DNA of 64,000 nucleotides, taken from JBJELF01 sp051879015 (GTDB lineage: Bacteria; Bacillota; Clostridia; Lachnospirales; Lachnospiraceae). The DNA lies in assembly GCA_051879015.1 (NCBI GenBank), contig JBJELF010000005.1, positions 36,265 through 100,264 of the forward strand, read 5' to 3'. The notes below the pieces were generated by a model. That model saw only the letters and a list, made by a program, of their open reading frames with translations. It did not search any database and was not told the origin of the DNA. Of this stretch, positions 54,931 through 63,346 are shown one piece after another. Made by a program: the position numbers and the translations under genes. Position 1 is the stretch's first letter. Every line of letters begins with the position of its first letter.

Positions 54931-54952
54931 CCCCCACTTACGAAAGTGGGGG
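54931..54952. repeat. GC-rich hairpin between galM and topB
   Basis: CCCCCACTT (54931-54939) and AAGTGGGGG (54944-54952), nine perfect pairs with a four-base loop and no T-tract on either side. It could slow or stop transcription between the genes, or be a short dispersed repeat. Confidence 0.6.
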
Positions 54953-54988
54953 ACTTAATACTGATTCCATGATAAAAATCTGTTTCAT

Positions 54989-56041
54989 TTACAATGTATA
55001 AAACTTATAGACAGTGACTGTGTGATATTCTTCCCCTGCCTTCAAAACTGGAGACGGGAAGTTATCATGATGAATGCTGTCTGGATAATATTGAGATTCA
55101 AAACAAACACCATGACGCTTGTCATACTTAGCACCGCCCTTATAATTGTCGCCCTGCTCCAAAAAATTGCCTGTATAGAACTGCACACCCGGCAAATCCG
55201 TGTAAACTTCCATACCTCGTCCAGAAACTTCATCTTCTAGCTTGGCAATCAACTTAATCTCACCATTTGTCTTCAGTACATAATTGTGGTCATAGCCGCC
55301 GCCAAACTGAATTGGCTCATAATCAGCCTCAATATCCTGTCCGATTGGCTTCATTGTATTAAAATCCATTGGAGTACCGACAACTGGCAAAATTCTACCC
55401 GTCGGAATCAACTCATCATCGGCCTCTGTAAACTCATCTGAATCAATCCATACTTTATGATTTAAGATATCACCAGATGCATGACCCGACAAATTGAAAT
55501 AAGAATGATTCGTCATATTGACAATTGTATCTTCATCACAGTTACCACGATATTCCAGCATCAAACTGTTGTCTTCCGTTAAAGTGTACTGAATGCTGAC
55601 TTCAAAGTTTCCTGGATATCCCTGATCTTTGTCTGGGCTAAACAGGGTCAGCATCAGAGACTCACCCAGCTCACTCTCAACCTCTTCCTGCTTCCACACA
55701 CGTCTGATATAACTATTTGGATTGCTGTGAAGATTGTTCTTACCGTTGTCATTCTTTGCCAGCTCATATGTCTTGCCATTCAAGGTAAACGACGCTCCGC
55801 CAATGCGGTTGGCATGTCTTCCCACTACGGCGCCAAATCCTGGTCCATTATCCTCATAAGGTCCAACTTCTTCATAACCTAATACTACATCGTCTAATTT
55901 TCCTGCCGCATCTGGCACATACAATTCCAAAATTGCTGCACCTAACTCAGAAATAACCACCTTCATGCCATTTTGATTGGTTAAGGTATATTTGTAAACT
56001 GACTCTCCCTTGGAAGTCATTCCAAATAATTCTTTCTTCAT
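54989..56041 (-). CDS. galM: Aldose 1-epimerase (galactose mutarotase)
   Basis: 350 residues. Interconverts alpha and beta anomers of galactose and other aldoses. It shows the family motifs GAVVGRHANRIGGASF, the catalytic-His region TNHSYFNLSGHASGD, and LPGVQFYTGNFLE before the C-terminus. GGAAGGA precedes the ATG. No other galactose genes are nearby. Confidence 0.93.
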   Translation of the reverse strand: MKKELFGMTSKGESVYKYTLTNQNGMKVVISELGAAILELYVPDAAGKLDDVVLGYEEVGPYEDNGPGFGAVVGRHANRIGGASFTLNGKTYELAKNDNGKNNLHSNPNSYIRRVWKQEEVESELGESLMLTLFSPDKDQGYPGNFEVSIQYTLTEDNSLMLEYRGNCDEDTIVNMTNHSYFNLSGHASGDILNHKVWIDSDEFTEADDELIPTGRILPVVGTPMDFNTMKPIGQDIEADYEPIQFGGGYDHNYVLKTNGEIKLIAKLEDEVSGRGMEVYTDLPGVQFYTGNFLEQGDNYKGGAKYDKRHGVCFESQYYPDSIHHDNFPSPVLKAGEEYHTVTVYKFYTL

Positions 56042-56105
56042 AAATATTATCCTTCCGTTTTCTGAATTTCATATATCGTGATGCCTGCAAAGCAGGCAAT
56101 TCAGT

Positions 56106-57212
56106 TTACTTAGGCTGAATGAATCCTTTTGCTACCAATAATTCTGCAGTCAACACTGCACCACCCGCTGCACCACGCAATGTATTATGAGACAGACCAA
56201 CAAACTTGTAATCATAGACACGATCTTCTCTCAGGCGACCCATAGATACACCCATACCATTCTCAAAATCACGGTCGAGTCTTGCCTGTGGACGATTATC
56301 CTCTTCGCAATACTGAATAAACTGCTTTGGTGCGCTTGGAAGCTGCAGTCTCTGAGGCTCACCTGCATAGTTAACCCATTTCTCAATAATCTGCTCTTTA
56401 GTAGGCTTCTTGTCAAACGTGACAAACACAGCAGCAGTATGTCCATCTGACACTGGCACACGCAGACACTGGGTTGTAATGATTGGACCTTCTGCTTTTT
56501 TAATCACACCATCCTCTACCTTACCCCAAATCTTCAATGGCTCCTGCTCACTCTTTTCTTCCTCACCGCCAATATACGGAATGACATTGTCAATCATCTC
56601 TGGCCAATCCTTAAAAGTTTTTCCAGCACCAGAGATAGCCTGATAGGTAGTAGCTACCACTACTTTTGGCTCAAACTCCCTCAAAGCATGCAAAGCTGGA
56701 GTATAGCTTTGAATGGAACAATTCGGCTTTACCGCGATAAAACCTCTGGTAGTACCCAAACGCTTCTTTTGAAATGGAATAACTTCTGTATGTTCCGGAT
56801 TTAACTCTGGTACAATCATAGGCACATCTGGAGTCCATCTGTGAGCACTGTTGTTGGAAACTACTGGCACTTCTGCCCTTGCATAAGCTTCCTCGATAGT
56901 GCGAATTTCATCCTTACTCATATCTACTGCGCTAAATACCATATCTACTTCTGCAGCAATCTTTTCTACTTCATTCACATTTTTTACTACCATAGTCTTG
57001 ACTGCCTCTGGCATTGGTGCTGTCATCTTCCAGCGATTGCCAACAGCTTCCTCATAGCTCTTGCCTGCAGAGCGCGGGCTTGCTGCCAAAGTCACAATCT
57101 CAAACCAAGGATGCTCTGCTAACAATGTAATAAACCTCTGTCCCACCATACCTGTTGCGCCAAGCACACCGACACGAATCTTCTTTTCTGGAATATATTT
57201 TTCCATTGACAC
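56106..57212 (-). CDS. asd: Aspartate-semialdehyde dehydrogenase
   Basis: 368 residues; the GTG at 57212 has GGAG nine bases upstream (an ATG two codons later is less well spaced). It makes aspartate semialdehyde for lysine, threonine and methionine synthesis and for cell-wall diaminopimelate. NADP fold RVGVLGATGMVGQRF, catalytic Cys165 in VKPNCSIQSY and GAGKTFKDWP are visible. Length and motifs fit the long archaeal/fungal-type branch rather than the E. coli type. A hairpin with GCCTGC/GCAGGC (near 56081-56095) follows the gene but lacks a T-tract. Confidence 0.94.
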   Translation of the reverse strand: MSMEKYIPEKKIRVGVLGATGMVGQRFITLLAEHPWFEIVTLAASPRSAGKSYEEAVGNRWKMTAPMPEAVKTMVVKNVNEVEKIAAEVDMVFSAVDMSKDEIRTIEEAYARAEVPVVSNNSAHRWTPDVPMIVPELNPEHTEVIPFQKKRLGTTRGFIAVKPNCSIQSYTPALHALREFEPKVVVATTYQAISGAGKTFKDWPEMIDNVIPYIGGEEEKSEQEPLKIWGKVEDGVIKKAEGPIITTQCLRVPVSDGHTAAVFVTFDKKPTKEQIIEKWVNYAGEPQRLQLPSAPKQFIQYCEEDNRPQARLDRDFENGMGVSMGRLREDRVYDYKFVGLSHNTLRGAAGGAVLTAELLVAKGFIQPK

Positions 57213-57250
57213 AATAAAAATCTCCCTTCAGCTGAATCATTTTCATGATA

Positions 57251-57293
57251 AAAGTGTTAAAATCCGTCTTACCTAACTGGTTTTTAACACTTT
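57251..57293 (-). terminator. Terminator after the zinc-ribbon gene
   Basis: AAAGTGTTAAAA (57251-57262) and TTTTAACACTTT (57282-57293), a twelve-base perfect stem with a 19-base loop. It lies 11 bases past the stop codon, with a short T-run on the minus strand. Confidence 0.7.
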
Positions 57294-57303
57294 CATCATC
57301 TAT

Positions 57304-57735
57304 TTATTCTTGCTCAGTTTCGTCCTCAAAGACATCTTCTGTCTCTTTTACAATCTCTGCATCTTTCGCCGTTTCTTCCGTCTCTTTTACTTCGTATTTC
57401 TCACCACAAACACTGCAAAATACGGAGCCTACCGGATTTTCAGCACCACACTTGTCACATACAAGCACGCCCTTTTTCTTTGCAACCTCTTCTTTGCAGC
57501 GAGCAATTGTCTTCATGGACTCTGTAATTGCCGCAATCTCTTCTGCGTACATTTCAGAACTTGGATTTGCCTCATAAAATGCTTTTCCAATTTTGATATA
57601 CAAGTCCTGAATCTTGCGCTCTTCCGAAGAAATTTGCACTTTCAATTTGGTGATATCAGCTACCTCTTTTGTCTTGTTGGCAACTGCCTGACTGCCTTTC
57701 GTCAACTTACCTTGTAAATCATCAAAAAATCCCAT
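57304..57735 (-). CDS. Zinc-ribbon protein with helical N-terminus
   Basis: 143 residues from the ATG at 57735 (AAAGGAG upstream). Residues 1-95 are mostly helical and charged (MGFFDDLQGKLTKGSQ start, then an EERKIQDLYIKIGKAFYE helix). A double CxxC zinc ribbon follows (VCDKCGAENP, FCSVCGEKY), then an acidic tail. Similar small proteins are common in Clostridia, with no known function. It has its own strong promoter and terminator. Confidence 0.75.
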   Translation of the reverse strand: MGFFDDLQGKLTKGSQAVANKTKEVADITKLKVQISSEERKIQDLYIKIGKAFYEANPSSEMYAEEIAAITESMKTIARCKEEVAKKKGVLVCDKCGAENPVGSVFCSVCGEKYEVKETEETAKDAEIVKETEDVFEDETEQE

Positions 57736-57796
57736 AATTTTTCTCCTTTCTAATTTGCGTCCGCCTATGTGAAACATAAGGAAACTTGCTTGTATG

Positions 57797-57825
57797 ATTA
57801 TATCAAACTCATTTTGAGATTGCAA
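57797..57825 (-). promoter_or_regulatory. Promoter of the zinc-ribbon gene
   Basis: -35 TTGCAA (complement of 57820-57825), 17-base spacer and perfect -10 TATAAT (complement of 57797-57802). Confidence 0.8.
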
Positions 57826-57843
57826 CCTTTTTTATTTTTTTAC

Positions 57844-57872
57844 TTGACAAATTCCCTTTTTCTCATTATAAT
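57844..57872 (+). promoter_or_regulatory. Promoter of tRNA-Thr
   Basis: Perfect -35 TTGACA (57844-57849), 17-base spacer and perfect -10 TATAAT (57867-57872), 14 bases before the tRNA. Confidence 0.9.
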
Positions 57873-57886
57873 ATGTACTTGTGAAT

Positions 57887-57959
57887 GCTTCCGTGGCCCA
57901 GTTGGTAGGGCAACTGATTCGTAATCAGTAGGCCACGGGTTCGAGTCCCGTCGGGAGCT
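57887..57959 (+). tRNA. tRNA-Thr (anticodon CGT)
   Basis: 73 bases folding into a complete cloverleaf: acceptor GCTTCCG with CGGGAGC (two G-U type pairs), D-arm around GTTGGTAG, anticodon stem ACTGA/TCAGT with loop TTCGTAA (anticodon CGT), T-arm ACGGG-TTCGAGT-CCCGT. The discriminator is T and CCA is not encoded. Its 3' end borders the integrase gene, so it is the likely attachment site of the element to the right. Confidence 0.97.
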
Positions 57960-58029
57960 TTTCTTTTTATCAAAAAAATCTTATATCTTATAATATTTTT
58001 GGGGTTACTATAGATATAAAATTTAATGG

Positions 58030-59280
58030 TTACTCATGATTACCTAAACACTTTTTATTGATTTTTTCGAGTATCTGAGTTTTATACTCCATATTAGAAA
58101 TATCATAAGTATAAAATTTTTCATTTACTTCTTCGCAATGTCCTAAAATTGATGATGCGACTGTTGTTGATACGCCTTCCATTTTGAGCTGAGAGTTAAA
58201 TGTTCGTCTTAAAACTTGCAATCCTTTTGCTTCTAAATGTGCTTGTTTGCATTTATCTCTTACACATGTGCATAGCTTGTTTCGATGAATACGACCATCT
58301 TTATCGCTAAATACATAGTCAGTCAAGCATCCCATTTGTTCTTCAATTTTTTTTAACTTCTTGAAGAAATCTATGATATCTGGTGTTAATGGTATTCTTC
58401 TTTCTTTTCCTGTCTTGGTTGTCGAATCCCAATATACTTTTGTTTTCTGATTATATTTCTCTGAGCCACATACAAGTATATATCCATCATTATAGTTTAT
58501 ATGTTTCCATTGCAAAAAAGCTAGTTCCCCAGCTCTCATTCCAGTAAGGATAGCTAATTCAGCTGCATATATCGCCACATATTCTGGTCTTTTTTCCTTT
58601 GTTTCTTCAATAACTGAGAATAATTTTGATATTCCATCATCATTTAATACTCTTTTTTCAGGTATAAAAGCAACGTCTTGACATCTTCTTTTATAAAGAT
58701 TGATATCAATTTCTTCACAAGGATTACTTACAATCACCTTATCTCTTCTTGCCTTTATAAATACTTCATTTAATATGAAGAACATAGCTCTAAAGGCTTG
58801 CCATTTTAAAGGTAATCGGTCGAGTAATCGAAAGATATATCTTTCGATATCTTCAGATGTAATTTCTCTTAAATCCATTTGGCAAATAATTTTATCATTT
58901 TTGAAGAATCGAATATAATCCGAATCATATTTATTAATCGAAGACTCTGATATCCCACACGCTCTTTGTCTCTCTTTCCAAATTGGGAAATAGTCATCCA
59001 AAGTTATCTTATTGCTTTTAGAATTTTCTTTGTAATACTCTACAATAGTATCCTGAAGTGCTTCTAGTGTTGTTTTTTTAATAAGTTTTCGTCCATCACT
59101 GGATTGAGGAGATGGCAAGTAAGTATACCATTTTTGATTCTTTCCTTGCCATATTTTATAATTGTGCTTATCAAGACATTCTTGCCTTTTCATTTGCGCT
59201 ACCTTTTCTCGCATAGTATCCAAATCAATGATACCATTTGTTTGTAGATAAGTCAATAATTGTAAATCTTCACTTCGCAC
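58030..59280 (-). CDS. Tyrosine recombinase (integrase)
   Basis: 416 residues starting with GTG at 59280 (GGAG eight bases upstream). It has an N-terminal arm-binding-like region, a SAM-like core-binding domain (about 90-190) and a catalytic domain. Catalytic residues: Arg249 in LTGMRAGELAF, Lys near 291 in TKTGKERRIP, Arg358 in LQVLRRTF, His381 in LGHCEEV and Tyr390 or Tyr392 in KFYTYD. The first His of the usual HxLR box is Gln355. Its end lies 71 bases from tRNA-Thr, the normal arrangement for tRNA-targeted integration. Confidence 0.92.
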   Translation of the reverse strand: MRSEDLQLLTYLQTNGIIDLDTMREKVAQMKRQECLDKHNYKIWQGKNQKWYTYLPSPQSSDGRKLIKKTTLEALQDTIVEYYKENSKSNKITLDDYFPIWKERQRACGISESSINKYDSDYIRFFKNDKIICQMDLREITSEDIERYIFRLLDRLPLKWQAFRAMFFILNEVFIKARRDKVIVSNPCEEIDINLYKRRCQDVAFIPEKRVLNDDGISKLFSVIEETKEKRPEYVAIYAAELAILTGMRAGELAFLQWKHINYNDGYILVCGSEKYNQKTKVYWDSTTKTGKERRIPLTPDIIDFFKKLKKIEEQMGCLTDYVFSDKDGRIHRNKLCTCVRDKCKQAHLEAKGLQVLRRTFNSQLKMEGVSTTVASSILGHCEEVNEKFYTYDISNMEYKTQILEKINKKCLGNHE

Positions 59281-59311
59281 TTGTGTTTCTCCGTATTAGT
59301 CTATTTTGTCT

Positions 59312-59338
59312 ATAAGGCAGTTACTATAACCGCCTTAT
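59312..59338. repeat. Inverted repeat upstream of the integrase gene
   Basis: ATAAGGCAGTTA (59312-59323) and TAACCGCCTTAT (59327-59338), eleven of twelve pairs with a three-base spacer, about 32 bases before the integrase start. The T-tract follows only on the plus strand. It may be a terminator for plus-strand transcripts or an operator/excisionase-type site controlling int. Confidence 0.55.
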
Positions 59339-59416
59339 TTTAATTTGCTTTGTTTCTATTTATTTACACATTTAATAAAGAACGTAATATTACCAGTATA
59401 ATGACCTGCCTTTCTT

Positions 59417-59602
59417 CTAGGGTTCACTATTCCAATCCTCAACAGAATCATCAAGCATAATCCTTTCTAAGTATGACTTGTCTAAATTTTTATTATTAAT
59501 GTGTATAATTAAAATCAATCCTACTATTGTTAATAATCCAATCGTAAATTTAATATAAAACTTGTGATTATTATATTTATTTTTTATGTTTTGAATTTCC
59601 AT
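59417..59602 (-). CDS. Small single-pass membrane protein
   Basis: 61 residues: a basic N-terminus, one membrane segment (FTIGLLTIVGLILIIHI) and an acidic tail ending DWNSEP. It begins one base after the stop of the HPr-like gene, so it is probably coupled to it; there is no strong ribosome-binding site of its own. No family recognised. Confidence 0.5.
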   Translation of the reverse strand: MEIQNIKNKYNNHKFYIKFTIGLLTIVGLILIIHINNKNLDKSYLERIMLDDSVEDWNSEP

Positions 59603-59605
59603 TTT

Positions 59606-59845
59606 CTACACAACATATTTTTGAATGTTTTGTAAAAAACACGCCGTTTCGTTCCACTCATCAAATAATGTTACTTCCATCTCTTGAGTCAAGTTGAGAG
59701 AAAATAATCCTAAAATGGATTTGGCATCTACAATATGTCGTCCCTGATATACGTCTACATCTGATTTTAATTTGTGCATAGACTCTACGAATTTTTTAGC
59801 ATTATCAATTGTTTTTAATTTTATTGTAACTATATGTTTTATCAT
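59606..59845 (-). CDS. HPr-like protein lacking the phosphorylated histidine
   Basis: 79 residues. The middle and C-terminal part follows HPr: SDVDVYQGRHIVDAKSILGL, with DAKSILGLFSLNL matching the regulatory Ser46 loop (KSIMGVMSLG), and a final helix. The N-terminal active-site loop GxHARP, which carries the phospho-His15, is replaced by KTIDNAKKF. It therefore cannot act in the PTS in the usual way. The KSI serine is kept, so a Crh-like regulatory or decoy role is possible. It overlaps the dUTPase gene by four bases (ATGA). Confidence 0.65.
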   Translation of the reverse strand: MIKHIVTIKLKTIDNAKKFVESMHKLKSDVDVYQGRHIVDAKSILGLFSLNLTQEMEVTLFDEWNETACFLQNIQKYVV

Positions 59846-60462
59846 ACTTTTCCCGTACTTCCAAATCCACCTTTACGAATCCCATCAGTATCGTCATCCA
59901 TCGTAATTCCAAATGGAGTTAAAATACCTTGACAAAATGCTTCTCCCTGTTTAAGAATTACAATATCATTTTTCCCATTTAAAGTATCGTCTTTGTTTAC
60001 TAGCTTTACAAAAATATGTCCTTCATTATTCTCGTTATTGTAGTAATCCTTATCTATAATACCTACTGTATTAGATAATTCAATTCCATACTTAAATCCA
60101 TAACTACTTCGTGGATAAATCTGTAATACCCATCCTTCTTCCATTCTGCATTTAATACCAGTTGGGATTTTAATTGTGGTGTTGATGCTAAACCATAAAG
60201 GGTAAGGCATGAAAAAATCATATCCTGCGCTACCTGTCGTTGCTCGTTTTGGTAGATGAATTGAATCGTAGATTTTTTTAATTGCATTTACAATAGTTTT
60301 TTCACTAGGTTTCTCATATCCATCTTGCTCAATAAATTTGTTCTCAATTAGATAGGGGAAATTGATGTCTGTTCCCTCATTTGTGTTCATATAACACACA
60401 TCTCTAAAAGCCTTTTCAAATTCATCGAATGATACTTTTTCAAATTTTGCTACTTTTTGCAT
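59842..60462 (-). CDS. dut: dUTP diphosphatase
   Basis: 206 residues; the trimeric dUTPase fold occupies about 70-206. Five motifs are visible: TTGSAGYDFF, YPRSSYGFKYG, NTVGIIDKDYY, QGEAFCQGIL (in place of the usual GDRIAQ) and RKGGFGSTG. It hydrolyses dUTP to dUMP, preventing uracil incorporation and feeding dTMP synthesis. A 65-residue N-terminal extension and inserts make it longer than cellular forms, as in many phage enzymes. GGAGG lies four bases before the ATG. Confidence 0.93.
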   Translation of the reverse strand: MQKVAKFEKVSFDEFEKAFRDVCYMNTNEGTDINFPYLIENKFIEQDGYEKPSEKTIVNAIKKIYDSIHLPKRATTGSAGYDFFMPYPLWFSINTTIKIPTGIKCRMEEGWVLQIYPRSSYGFKYGIELSNTVGIIDKDYYNNENNEGHIFVKLVNKDDTLNGKNDIVILKQGEAFCQGILTPFGITMDDDTDGIRKGGFGSTGKV

Positions 60463-60565
60463 AGTTCCTCCAATATTTATTTATATAAAATTACTTTACA
60501 ATTCTTTATACTTTTCTTTACAGCAATGATTCTTTTATTACTCTTCTATCACAAGAAGTAATTAG

Positions 60566-60697
60566 TTATTTATAATAGTATTTATATACATTTCCAGACA
60601 TTGTAATATAATCGGTATTACTTTCTTTTAACGGATATAATTTTTCTTTAATATTATCTTTATGAATTAATTTACTCTTTCGTGAATTACTTCTTAT
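60566..60697 (-). CDS. Possible 43-residue protein starting at ATA
   Basis: Open frame of 43 codons with AAAGGAGG exactly seven bases before an ATA codon at 60697. The ATAA at the junction overlaps the stop of the FTR-like gene, as ATGA junctions do. No ATG, GTG or TTG is available in frame near the signal. The product would be basic and Lys/Tyr-rich, ending NVYKYYYK. ATA starts are very rare, so this needs proof. The remaining 60463-60565 holds the dut leader and a weak hairpin. Confidence 0.35.
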   Translation of the reverse strand: MRSNSRKSKLIHKDNIKEKLYPLKESNTDYITMSGNVYKYYYK

Positions 60698-60921
60698 ACA
60701 AATTCCTCCTTTATTTTTACAAACAGACCACAATGACATTCTCCGCTCTCTTGATCTCTAAATTCCTTACACATACAAATATAATTTTCTTTGTTTATAG
60801 ATTCATATTCTGTCGGTATTACGCAAGGACAGAACCGTTCACCATATTTGTCCTTATTTTCTTTTAGTTTTTTTCTTATTTCTTTTACTAATTCTTTGTC
60901 TTCAGATAATCTAATAGCCAT
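60694..60921 (-). CDS. Ferredoxin:thioredoxin reductase-like catalytic protein
   Basis: 75 residues. The six cysteines of the FTR catalytic subunit are in place: CPC (31-33), CMC (49-51) and CHC (62-64) followed by GLF, spaced 15 and 10 residues where classical FTR has 16 and 8. In FTR four of them hold a [4Fe-4S] cluster and two form a redox disulfide that takes electrons from ferredoxin and reduces thioredoxin. No variable (beta-barrel) subunit gene is seen. It lies 14 bases after nrdG in the same operon as nrdD and a glutaredoxin, so a role as electron donor there is likely. GGTGGG precedes the ATG. Confidence 0.8.
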   Translation of the reverse strand: MAIRLSEDKELVKEIRKKLKENKDKYGERFCPCVIPTEYESINKENYICMCKEFRDQESGECHCGLFVKIKEEFV

Positions 60922-60935
60922 ATATGTATTCCCAC

Positions 60936-61418
60936 CTAACTAATTTTTTTTGCATATTGATTTGATGAAGCAAGTGTTATCCCTAACACATCATCAACTA
61001 TAGGGTTATCGTTATATAAAAATCTTCCAAATTTAATAATAATATTTTCATATCTTTCTAATTCTTCAATTTCGTGTCTAATTTCACTTGGATAATAACC
61101 TGTGTAAATCACAAAATCATCAAAGCAACCATTATTCCTGAAAGTATATATCAGTTCCAACACTTCTGAGAATTGAAGTATTGGTTCAAGCCCACCAATA
61201 ACAATTGCTTTAGTGATTGGATTATTGATATACCTACGGAATATCTCATCCGCAGATACATCAATTACTTTGGAATTAGCAAGAGATGAATTTTGACAGA
61301 TACTTTTATCTAAACACTGTTCATTACAACATTTCCAATCGCATATAGAAGTTCCAATAAACATAGATGGTTTTCTGTAATTTACAAAATCTTCATCTTG
61401 TAGTCCTTTTATCTTCAA
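60936..61418 (-). CDS. nrdG: Divergent anaerobic ribonucleotide reductase activase (NrdG-like)
   Basis: 160 residues starting with TTG at 61418, directly after the nrdD stop (GGAG nine bases upstream). NrdG is the radical-SAM enzyme that installs the glycyl radical on NrdD. The usual CxxxCxxC is replaced by a Cys-rich variant: ICDWKCCNEQC and then SICQN (Cys26, 30, 31, 35, 41). The GGLEPILQ segment matches the GGEP SAM-binding motif. Position and these motifs support the call; cluster ligation is probably non-standard. Confidence 0.78.
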   Translation of the reverse strand: MKIKGLQDEDFVNYRKPSMFIGTSICDWKCCNEQCLDKSICQNSSLANSKVIDVSADEIFRRYINNPITKAIVIGGLEPILQFSEVLELIYTFRNNGCFDDFVIYTGYYPSEIRHEIEELERYENIIIKFGRFLYNDNPIVDDVLGITLASSNQYAKKIS

Positions 61419-63344
61419 TTATCCAATCTCCTTCATTCTATCCATTTCAAACCAGTCTCTCATAGCAAATTCATCTTTTCGTTCTTTTGAATACGTCTGT
61501 TCTGGTGTTAAGAATCCTACAATTCTCTGCCAAGTTGTTTTTATTGGTTTTCCACAATAAGGACAAACTTTACCATAAAAACCATGATTATTTTCACAGG
61601 TGCTTATTCTTAAACAAAATGCAAAATATACAACTCCTTGATCCGCAACATAGTTAAGAAGTTCCCACGCAACATCAAAATCTTTGATTGGAGCATCAAG
61701 GTTGATATGTGCAATACTACCACCTGAACACGCTCTATCAAGAATTGCACTCAATCTAATCTTTTCGTGTAGGGTAGTTTTTACTCCTAATGGAATCCAC
61801 TGATTACCATATAAAGGAAGTTCGTACTTTTCATTAGAAAAAAAGAATTTATCTTTCTCCATAAGAATAGCCGCCGCTCTTTCTGCTGGAATTTCTTCAA
61901 TATTAATCTGGTAATCTTTGTCTTTACCAAACTCATTTTTGGTATCTGTGATGGTTTGTAAAATTTTCTTTGCGAATTCCACCCCATCTTCAGAATAAAA
62001 CGTGTTGCCAAATTCGTCTTTATATGTATAACCAAATTTCTGTAAGGCTTCGTATACACCGATGACACCGATTGTATTGTATTGGGAATTCATGCTCATT
62101 ACATCCTTTGAGTAATTTGGTAGTAATCCTTTCTCGATATTTCTTTTAATGATATGCCTTACACAATCAAGTGCCTGTAAATCAAGAATTACTAAATCCT
62201 TTAACGCAGAAAGATATTTTTCTTCCGTATCATTTTCGTAAGCAATTCTTGCAAGATTGATAGTATTTACTTTAATACTTCCAACTTCTAATGCAGTAGA
62301 CCCAATGGAGTTAAAATAGCCAAGGTTTTTAACATCGCTAATAAGCCGACAACAATTCGATAAGCTGGTGATATCTTCGCTTACAAAGAAGTTGCTATCT
62401 GCCCACTTCATATTGTGTCTACAACACCATTTTGCAAAATCTTCATCTACAAACTTTTTGTCTTTTCTTAATAATGAATACGAAAGTACAGGAAATGTCA
62501 TCATATTTTTACTACGAATTTCGCTAACTACTTCCATGAATCGTTTCTGATATTCAACAATCTCATCAATGTAGTCAATAATAAATGTTCCATCAGGGAA
62601 TTCTTTACCACCAAAAATCGCTTCCATGTATGGATGGTCAAAAATTGAAAAATTAGTAAATGCAGACTGATTGACTCTCAGATATGGTTGGTTTAATTTA
62701 TAAATAATTCTTTGGAATTCTTGATCTCTATACTTTTCAGGCGTTCCAGTATAATAACTATTTTCGACATCTTTCTTCCAAAAGTAATATGAATAAATCA
62801 AAAAACTAGGCAAACCACATGCCCCGCTTGTTCTGTTACTTGTCCAACTAACAAATTCTCCAACAAAATCAGTATAAGTAACTAAATGTTTTGGTGGCTG
62901 TGCGTTGAAGTTGTCAATAAAATATAGTCCTTCCTTGACCAGTTTCTCAATGTCATAAGCAAAACAGTATGGCTTCATTGTACTGCTTGCAGCATCGTGG
63001 AGATAAAAATGCCCATCGTATTCGTTCTTAAACCAATCATTTGCAACTTTAAACCCATATTCTTTATTTAATTCATAAAAAATCTTATTAAATGCAAGCA
63101 ATTTTGAATGAGGTTTACTCATTTCAGCTTCAAGAGAACAAATATCTTTGGTGCCTGCATTAGCATTTCCATCAATACTTGCATCAGCTACAGTTTGTTT
63201 GTCTACGAAGTTGTCGATAAAGTCTGTATAACTTAACTGCTCATCTGAAAACCCGTTAAGTCTAGCCATTTCTTCTCCATATTCATTAAGCATTTTATTA
63301 AAAGCTGTTGTGAAGTTTTTATTCAGTCTAATATTAATTTCCAA
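61419..63344 (-). CDS. nrdD: Anaerobic (class III) ribonucleoside-triphosphate reductase
   Basis: 641 residues starting with TTG at 63344; its AGGAGG lies in the last codons of the glutaredoxin gene. It reduces NTPs to dNTPs without oxygen through a glycyl radical. The radical site is Gly610 in RIVGFL, preceded by a zinc-type Cys group (CENNHGFYGKVCPYCGKP). The thiyl Cys is probably Cys176 (SGACGLPS), and SNCCRL has a Cys pair at 331-332. There is no N-terminal ATP-cone, so activity-site feedback is lacking, as in many phage enzymes. The adjacent NrdH suggests a dithiol reductant rather than formate. Confidence 0.93.
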   Translation of the reverse strand: MEINIRLNKNFTTAFNKMLNEYGEEMARLNGFSDEQLSYTDFIDNFVDKQTVADASIDGNANAGTKDICSLEAEMSKPHSKLLAFNKIFYELNKEYGFKVANDWFKNEYDGHFYLHDAASSTMKPYCFAYDIEKLVKEGLYFIDNFNAQPPKHLVTYTDFVGEFVSWTSNRTSGACGLPSFLIYSYYFWKKDVENSYYTGTPEKYRDQEFQRIIYKLNQPYLRVNQSAFTNFSIFDHPYMEAIFGGKEFPDGTFIIDYIDEIVEYQKRFMEVVSEIRSKNMMTFPVLSYSLLRKDKKFVDEDFAKWCCRHNMKWADSNFFVSEDITSLSNCCRLISDVKNLGYFNSIGSTALEVGSIKVNTINLARIAYENDTEEKYLSALKDLVILDLQALDCVRHIIKRNIEKGLLPNYSKDVMSMNSQYNTIGVIGVYEALQKFGYTYKDEFGNTFYSEDGVEFAKKILQTITDTKNEFGKDKDYQINIEEIPAERAAAILMEKDKFFFSNEKYELPLYGNQWIPLGVKTTLHEKIRLSAILDRACSGGSIAHINLDAPIKDFDVAWELLNYVADQGVVYFAFCLRISTCENNHGFYGKVCPYCGKPIKTTWQRIVGFLTPEQTYSKERKDEFAMRDWFEMDRMKEIG

Positions 63345-63346
63345 TA

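Noticed and set aside
58004..59328. Nine-base direct repeat GTTACTATA at both ends of the integrase gene as arm-type binding sites
   Set aside because: A nine-base AT-rich repeat within 1.3 kb is expected by chance, and no further copies at regular spacing were found.
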